This document shows, piece after piece, positions 59,572 through 64,000 of a stretch of DNA of 64,000 nt. How positions within the stretch are numbered: position 1 is the first letter of the stretch; every line of letters begins with the position of its first letter. The translations under genes and the position numbers were made by a program. The notes below the pieces were generated by a model. It saw nothing but the letters and a program-made list of their open reading frames with translations, ran no database searches and was not told where the DNA came from. The DNA is from an uncultured Methanobrevibacter sp. (GTDB taxonomy: Archaea; Methanobacteriota; Methanobacteria; Methanobacteriales; Methanobacteriaceae): the NCBI GenBank assembly GCA_900317865.1, contig ONIK01000002.1:1-64000 (forward strand), given 5' to 3'.

Positions 59572-60300
59572 TTATTGTAATTTTAAATTGTCTATAGCAT
59601 GAATAAGCTCCAGCATATGTAAGTCTTTAATGTTTTGGGTTAAATAGCAGTTTTCTTCATAGTAAAATGCAGGAATGCCTTTTTCATTTAAAGGAACAGT
59701 CAAATAAGGGCCGCTTGTTGTATGCTGAGGATCATAGTAGGAAATGTTTTGTGTGCTATTTGAAACTTTATGGGAATAATTTGAACTTAACTGATTATCA
59801 ACAGGAGTAAATACGAAAGTTTCAACAGGATAATATGCGCCATGTCCGTGTATGTCTACAGCTAATGAATAGTTTCCTTTACTGATTTCAGGATATACAT
59901 ATTTTAAAGCTAATTCCTGACCGGTCTGTCTGCCCGGCTGGTCGTCAGGTGTCAATTGTCCGTAACTGCTGAAATCTTCAGTAACATTAACAATATAAAT
60001 ATCATAGGAATAGTTTAAATTGCTTGTATTCGGCAGCAGTTTAAGCAATGTCTTATGTATATCGTTTTCTAAAGGATGAATACCGACAACATAAGCTATT
60101 TTTTTAGAAGAATTTGGATTTCCAATATTTTTAATAACTTGAACGGATCCGTTGTCCTGTGTATTGTTTGCTATGACTTCAGGTTTACTTATTGCAGTGT
60201 TATTGTTATTATTGTTATTAAATAGGGTAATTGCAATGCCGAAAATTAAAAGAATAGCTATTAATAACAATATTATTAAACGATAGTTGTTTCTTCTCAT
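59572..60300 (-). CDS. Membrane-anchored M14-like metallocarboxypeptidase-type protein
   Basis: 242 aa. N-terminal TM anchor (YRLIILLLIAILLIFGIAI), Asn-rich linker, then a small alpha/beta domain. VVGIHPLEND gives an HxxE zinc pair, and VDIHGHGAYY provides the third His; EENCY near the C-terminus may hold the catalytic Glu. This is the M14 carboxypeptidase / desuccinylase pattern, but the protein is short and has no named family that I can confirm. It probably acts outside the cell, perhaps on wall peptides. ATG 60300 is used; TTG 60309 is in frame. Confidence 0.65.
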   Translation of the reverse strand: MRRNNYRLIILLLIAILLIFGIAITLFNNNNNNNTAISKPEVIANNTQDNGSVQVIKNIGNPNSSKKIAYVVGIHPLENDIHKTLLKLLPNTSNLNYSYDIYIVNVTEDFSSYGQLTPDDQPGRQTGQELALKYVYPEISKGNYSLAVDIHGHGAYYPVETFVFTPVDNQLSSNYSHKVSNSTQNISYYDPQHTTSGPYLTVPLNEKGIPAFYYEENCYLTQNIKDLHMLELIHAIDNLKLQ

Positions 60301-60320
60301 TTTAATCAATTTTTATTTTT

Positions 60321-61280
60321 TTAAATGGCTTCAAAGCCAATAAGTTTTACTTTATTGGAAAGTAATTCAGGATTTTCATCAATTTTTTCAGATAATTTTG
60401 TAGTTATGTATTTTTTATTGTCATCCGGAAAAACAGTTGCTATTTTCAAGTCTTCATTATCCATTATAACGCTTGCTAAAAAGTTTGCTCCACTGGAAAT
60501 ACCAACTCCCAAACCAAATTCTTTAGCTATTCTTTTTGACATATTAATAGCATCCAAATCATCAATTAATACAATATCATCAATCAAATCTTTGTTAACT
60601 ATTCCTGGAATAAAGTCATCGCCAATTCCCTCTATCATATGACTTCCCTCTTCCATTCCCATTTTAAGTATGGATAATGTACTTGGTTCAAGGGCAAATA
60701 TTTTAGAATCCGGATTGTTGTCTTTTAATCTTTTTCCAACTCCCATAAGAGTTCCGCCAGTTCCAATACCGGATACAAAGGCATTTACGTCAGGAATGGT
60801 ATCAATGATTTCCTGACCTGTTGTTTTATATTGAGCTTCAACATTATATTCATTATCAAATTGGAGTGGTCTATATGCATCATTTTCTATAGCAAATTCT
60901 TCTGCAAGTTCAAGGGCTCTTTTAAATCCACCATCTTCCTTTGATACAAGATGAACATGAGCACCATACATTTCAATTAGTTTTCTTCTCTCAAGAGATG
61001 CCCAGTCGGGCATGAAAATATGGACTTCATGACCATAAAGAGCACCCATAGCACTAAATGCAATACCTGTGTTTCCGCTTGTAACTTCTACAATGGCCTG
61101 ACCATCTTTTAAATTGCCGTTTTCTTTTTCTTTTTCCAGGATATATGATGCGATTCTGTCTTTTATGCTTCCTGAATAATTGTAGTATTCAAGTTTGGTA
61201 TATATGCTACCCTGCTTTTCCTCATATTCATAATTGATTTTTATAGTTGGTGTATTACCAATTAATTTTCTGACATTCAT
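60321..61280 (-). CDS. Cysteine synthase-like PLP enzyme
   Basis: 319 aa of the fold-type II beta-family. NTPTIKIN, PLP lysine in SGSIKDR (about residue 40), substrate loop TSGNTG (about 70), phosphate-binding GTGGT (about 175) and the Ser-binding ISSGAN near 265. Makes cysteine from O-acetylserine or O-phosphoserine and sulfide, or a related beta-replacement. It is close upstream of the M14-like gene on the same strand (20 nt), so probably an operon. An unusual beta-replacement amino acid for the nearby peptide genes is a possibility only. Confidence 0.88.
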   Translation of the reverse strand: MNVRKLIGNTPTIKINYEYEEKQGSIYTKLEYYNYSGSIKDRIASYILEKEKENGNLKDGQAIVEVTSGNTGIAFSAMGALYGHEVHIFMPDWASLERRKLIEMYGAHVHLVSKEDGGFKRALELAEEFAIENDAYRPLQFDNEYNVEAQYKTTGQEIIDTIPDVNAFVSGIGTGGTLMGVGKRLKDNNPDSKIFALEPSTLSILKMGMEEGSHMIEGIGDDFIPGIVNKDLIDDIVLIDDLDAINMSKRIAKEFGLGVGISSGANFLASVIMDNEDLKIATVFPDDNKKYITTKLSEKIDENPELLSNKVKLIGFEAI

Positions 61281-61821
61281 AACAATTCAATCCAATTTAA
61301 TAATATTAATAATTTGTATTTCAATTAAAAAATACTTTTCTTAAATAATGTGATTGATAAAATATATTTGTATGAAAAGATTGGTGGAAATATTCCACTT
61401 GGTCTACATGTTATTGTTAATGTAATATTATTTTGATAATGCTGTTATTATATTGGTATTATTCATTGATTAAATCAATATTTGTTCTATTATGGTATAT
61501 AATAATCACATATCTTTTCAAGTATTTTGCATGAAAATTACTGAAATTAAAATTTGGAGTTATTTAAATATTATCTTTGAATTTTGTCTATCCTAAATAA
61601 TATAAAATTTATATAAGTTCTTTTACAAAAAGAATTTTGTAAGTAAATATTAAATTTCATTTTTTTTAAATTAAATAGATATTTTGTCTAATATACTGGA
61701 TTTAAAATTCTGTTTGGTCTGATAAAATGAATTAATATGTATTTATTTACATTTATCTGGATTTTTTAATCTGGGTCGGTGTGATAAACTACGTTTATCA
61801 TATGTGTAAGTAAAAAATTGT
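61281..61821 (+). promoter_or_regulatory. Long promoter/leader region of the adhesin gene
   Basis: About 540 bp with no gene. TTTATATAAG (61608-61617) is a good TATA; a perfect inverted repeat TTACAAAA-AGAA-TTTTGTAA (61623-61642) covers the expected start site, as an operator would. The leader would be about 185 nt and carries a hairpin TGATAAAC-TAC-GTTTATCA (61782-61800) shortly before the coding region. The upstream half (61281-61560) shows nothing recognisable. Confidence 0.5.
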
Positions 61822-64000
61822 ATGATAGGAGGAGATTTTATCAAAAATAAGAAATACAAATCGATATTTTTTATTTTGATATTATTCTTATTCGTATCTT
61901 TATTGGGGGCTGCAAGTGCAGTAGAAGATTCGACATTGAATAATACGATAACAACGACATCGGGAGGTGGTGTGTTATCGGTTCCAATTGTCGAATCTGC
62001 AGACGTATTGTCTGCACAAACATATGAAATTTCAGGTTCTTCATTTGATGATATTCAAAATTTTTTTGATACAACTCAATTAGAATCTGGAGACATTGTT
62101 TATTTAGGAAATACTAATTATCGTTCAACATGGCAAGCACATGAAACAAAATATATTACTCTTAATACTAATGGAATTATTATTAGTGGTGGTAGTTTAG
62201 CAAATCCTAATGGTATTTCTACTTTAGATGGAAATATGGGTAGAATATTTAAATTAAATGCATCTGGAATTACTTTAACAAATATTGAATTTACTAATAC
62301 CGGAGATTCTAATGGTGGTGCAATAACTGGTGAGTCATTAGCTACTAATACTATTATTGAAAATTGTAATTTTACTAATAATAAAGGTGCTTGGGGTAAT
62401 CCGGGTACTGCAATTTACTTAAGGGGTTCAAATTCTGAATTTAATAATTGTAATTTCAAGGAAAATTATGTGTCAGGTAGTTTAATTCACACTACTGGTA
62501 CAACTAATTTTAATAATTGTATTTTTGATAATAATAATGATCCTGGTTGGAGTGTAACCTATCTCATTAATAACGAGGGTATTACTAATATAAATAATTG
62601 TAATTTCACAAATAATCATCCTGGAGCTATTTACAGTACAGGTACTACAAATGTAGTAAATTCAAATTTCACTGATAATAATGGTGGAGCTGTTTATAGT
62701 GGTGCTGATACTGAAATTAAAGATTGTAATTTTAAAGGTACTATAGGAAGTTCTGTAACTGTTATTAGTCAGGGTTCCACTAATGTGAAAAATAGTAATT
62801 TCACTGATAATGCAGGTGCTGGTATTTACAGTGTTGGTAATGTAGAAATTACTGATTCTGTTTTAAAAGATTATAATGGTGCTCAATATAATAATAAAAA
62901 TATTGGTGCTGTTTACAGTGGAGGAACAACAACTGTTGAAAATTCTATTTTTGAAAGAAATACTGCTACTAATGATGGCTATGGTGGTATTTACAGTGAA
63001 GGTACTACAAATGTAGTAAATTCAAATTTCACTGAAAATACTGGAGGAGCTATTTATAGTGGTGCTAATGCTGAAGTTAGTGGTTGTATTATTGCTGATA
63101 ATAGTGGAACTCATTCAGCAGTTGATGTTTATGGTACTGCTATTATCGATAATTGTAATTTCACTGGTAATACATTAACTAATAATGGTCATGCTGGTGC
63201 ATTATCAGTAACCGGTGATAATTCTAAAATAACAAATTGTAATTTTGATAATAACAAAGCTGGATATGGTGCCGCTATTTATAATACTGGTGAAAATTTA
63301 TTAATTGATAACTGTAATTTTACCAATAATATGTTGACTGTCAATTACGGTTATGGTGGTGCAATACAAAGTACTGGTGCTTCTACATCAGTTAAAAATT
63401 CTAAATTTAAAAAGAATGATGGTGGAGCATCTGGTGGTGCAATTGAAGCTGGATCATCAGGTTTCACTGCATTAAATTGTGAGTTTGAGGAAAATACTGC
63501 TAATGATGGTGGTGCCCTCTATATTAATCATGATGATGCAATCATAACAAATTGTAATTTCACAAGTAACTCTGCTGCTAATCAAGGTGGAGCTATTTAC
63601 ATTGCTCAAGACTGTTATAATGCTGATATGAGTTATTGTAATTTTAAAGATAATTCTGCTACATCAGGTACAGCTATTTATGCTGCAGACGGTGCTAATG
63701 GTAAAGTTTCTGATTGTAATTTTGAAGGTGTCACTGATTTAAGTGTTGATGGGGAATATCCATATTTAAATTTTACTTTAACAATGGATGCTTCAAATAT
63801 GGTTGTTGGTGATATTGAAGGTAAACCTAGTGGATCTGTAGTTCCACTTGTTGGTGTGGAAATTAAATTGGAAATCCGTAATTCCACTGGAGATTGGGTT
63901 GAAACTTATACTCAAAATACTGATGATAATGGTCAAATTTCTTATGATTATTCTCATCTTCCAGTTGGAACATATAAATATAATGCTACCTATTTGGATG
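61822..64000 (+). CDS. Beta-helix adhesin-like surface protein (3' end outside window)
   Basis: At least 726 aa, open at the right edge. Signal peptide (KYKSIFFILILFLFVSLLGAASA), then a right-handed beta-helix of irregular 20-30-residue turns (NCNFTNN, GAIYSGG, GGAIY repeats) to about residue 630, then an Ig-like domain (EGKPSGSVVPLVGVEIKLEI, DDNGQISYDYSHLPVGTY) of the type repeated in methanogen adhesins. It probably mediates attachment at the cell surface. ATG 61822 is the only ATG before the signal peptide, but AGGAGGA lies inside that reading, so a non-ATG start just after it (about 61840) is possible. Confidence 0.88.
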   Translation, partial: MIGGDFIKNKKYKSIFFILILFLFVSLLGAASAVEDSTLNNTITTTSGGGVLSVPIVESADVLSAQTYEISGSSFDDIQNFFDTTQLESGDIVYLGNTNYRSTWQAHETKYITLNTNGIIISGGSLANPNGISTLDGNMGRIFKLNASGITLTNIEFTNTGDSNGGAITGESLATNTIIENCNFTNNKGAWGNPGTAIYLRGSNSEFNNCNFKENYVSGSLIHTTGTTNFNNCIFDNNNDPGWSVTYLINNEGITNINNCNFTNNHPGAIYSTGTTNVVNSNFTDNNGGAVYSGADTEIKDCNFKGTIGSSVTVISQGSTNVKNSNFTDNAGAGIYSVGNVEITDSVLKDYNGAQYNNKNIGAVYSGGTTTVENSIFERNTATNDGYGGIYSEGTTNVVNSNFTENTGGAIYSGANAEVSGCIIADNSGTHSAVDVYGTAIIDNCNFTGNTLTNNGHAGALSVTGDNSKITNCNFDNNKAGYGAAIYNTGENLLIDNCNFTNNMLTVNYGYGGAIQSTGASTSVKNSKFKKNDGGASGGAIEAGSSGFTALNCEFEENTANDGGALYINHDDAIITNCNFTSNSAANQGGAIYIAQDCYNADMSYCNFKDNSATSGTAIYAADGANGKVSDCNFEGVTDLSVDGEYPYLNFTLTMDASNMVVGDIEGKPSGSVVPLVGVEIKLEIRNSTGDWVETYTQNTDDNGQISYDYSHLPVGTYKYNATYLD

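Overview
The window looks like a chromosome segment of a gut or rumen methanogen of the Methanobacteriaceae, most likely Methanobrevibacter. This is an inference from AT-rich sequence, leaderless or TATA-driven promoters, a giant NRPS like those known in rumen Methanobrevibacter, a bile-salt hydrolase, beta-helix adhesin-like proteins and DUF11 surface proteins. No rRNA or tRNA gene was recognised, and I see no CRISPR array or intact insertion sequence.

Layout. 1-12906 (-): a multimodular non-ribosomal peptide synthetase cut by the left edge (C-A-T four times plus a fifth C). 13-17.9 kb: an FtsX-type permease, a 4Fe-4S protein behind a metal-box-like palindrome, a VWA protein and a small unknown. 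17.9-25.5 kb: PAP2-like membrane protein, alpha/beta hydrolase, glycosyltransferase, MATE efflux pump, secreted proteins, UspA and a family-1 uracil-DNA glycosylase. 26-28.4 kb: a decayed patch with a frameshifted adhesin, an acetyltransferase relic, two unknown genes and a 13-codon micro-ORF. 28.4-34.6 kb: amidohydrolase, bile-salt hydrolase, a TelA operon, a Nim-like flavoprotein, a cysteine-cluster protein and a DUF169 protein. 34.6-42.9 kb: an NSS-type symporter, then three DUF2142-like membrane proteins with a polyprenyl-type glycosyltransferase, and a DegT aminotransferase relic. 42.9-46.6 kb: DUF11 surface protein, TPR-HIRAN fusion, disulfide oxidoreductase and a micro-ORF behind a second metal-box-like palindrome.

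46.7-61.3 kb is the most unusual part. Two paralogous ATP-grasp ligases with an extra C-terminal Rossmann-like domain flank a POT-family peptide transporter, and four MFS transporters and a MarR regulator surround them. Between these genes are three tandem promoter units, with a fourth past the MarR gene, that contain no convincing ORF. Each begins with a palindrome (TGYAAG..CTTRCA) abutting a near-identical TATA region and ends in hairpins of one family (AAGTGC..GCACTT). A closely related palindrome lies upstream of the marR-like gene itself, a partial one upstream of the MATE pump, and another upstream of the broken adhesin.

How it may work together (inference). The MarR protein may control its own MFS operon, the MATE pump and a family of structured small RNAs. 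The ATP-grasp/POT/MFS set reads like a small-peptide (amino-acid ligase) production, uptake and export island, on the same segment as the NRPS. The right edge (61822-64000) is the N-terminal part of a large beta-helix adhesin-like protein.
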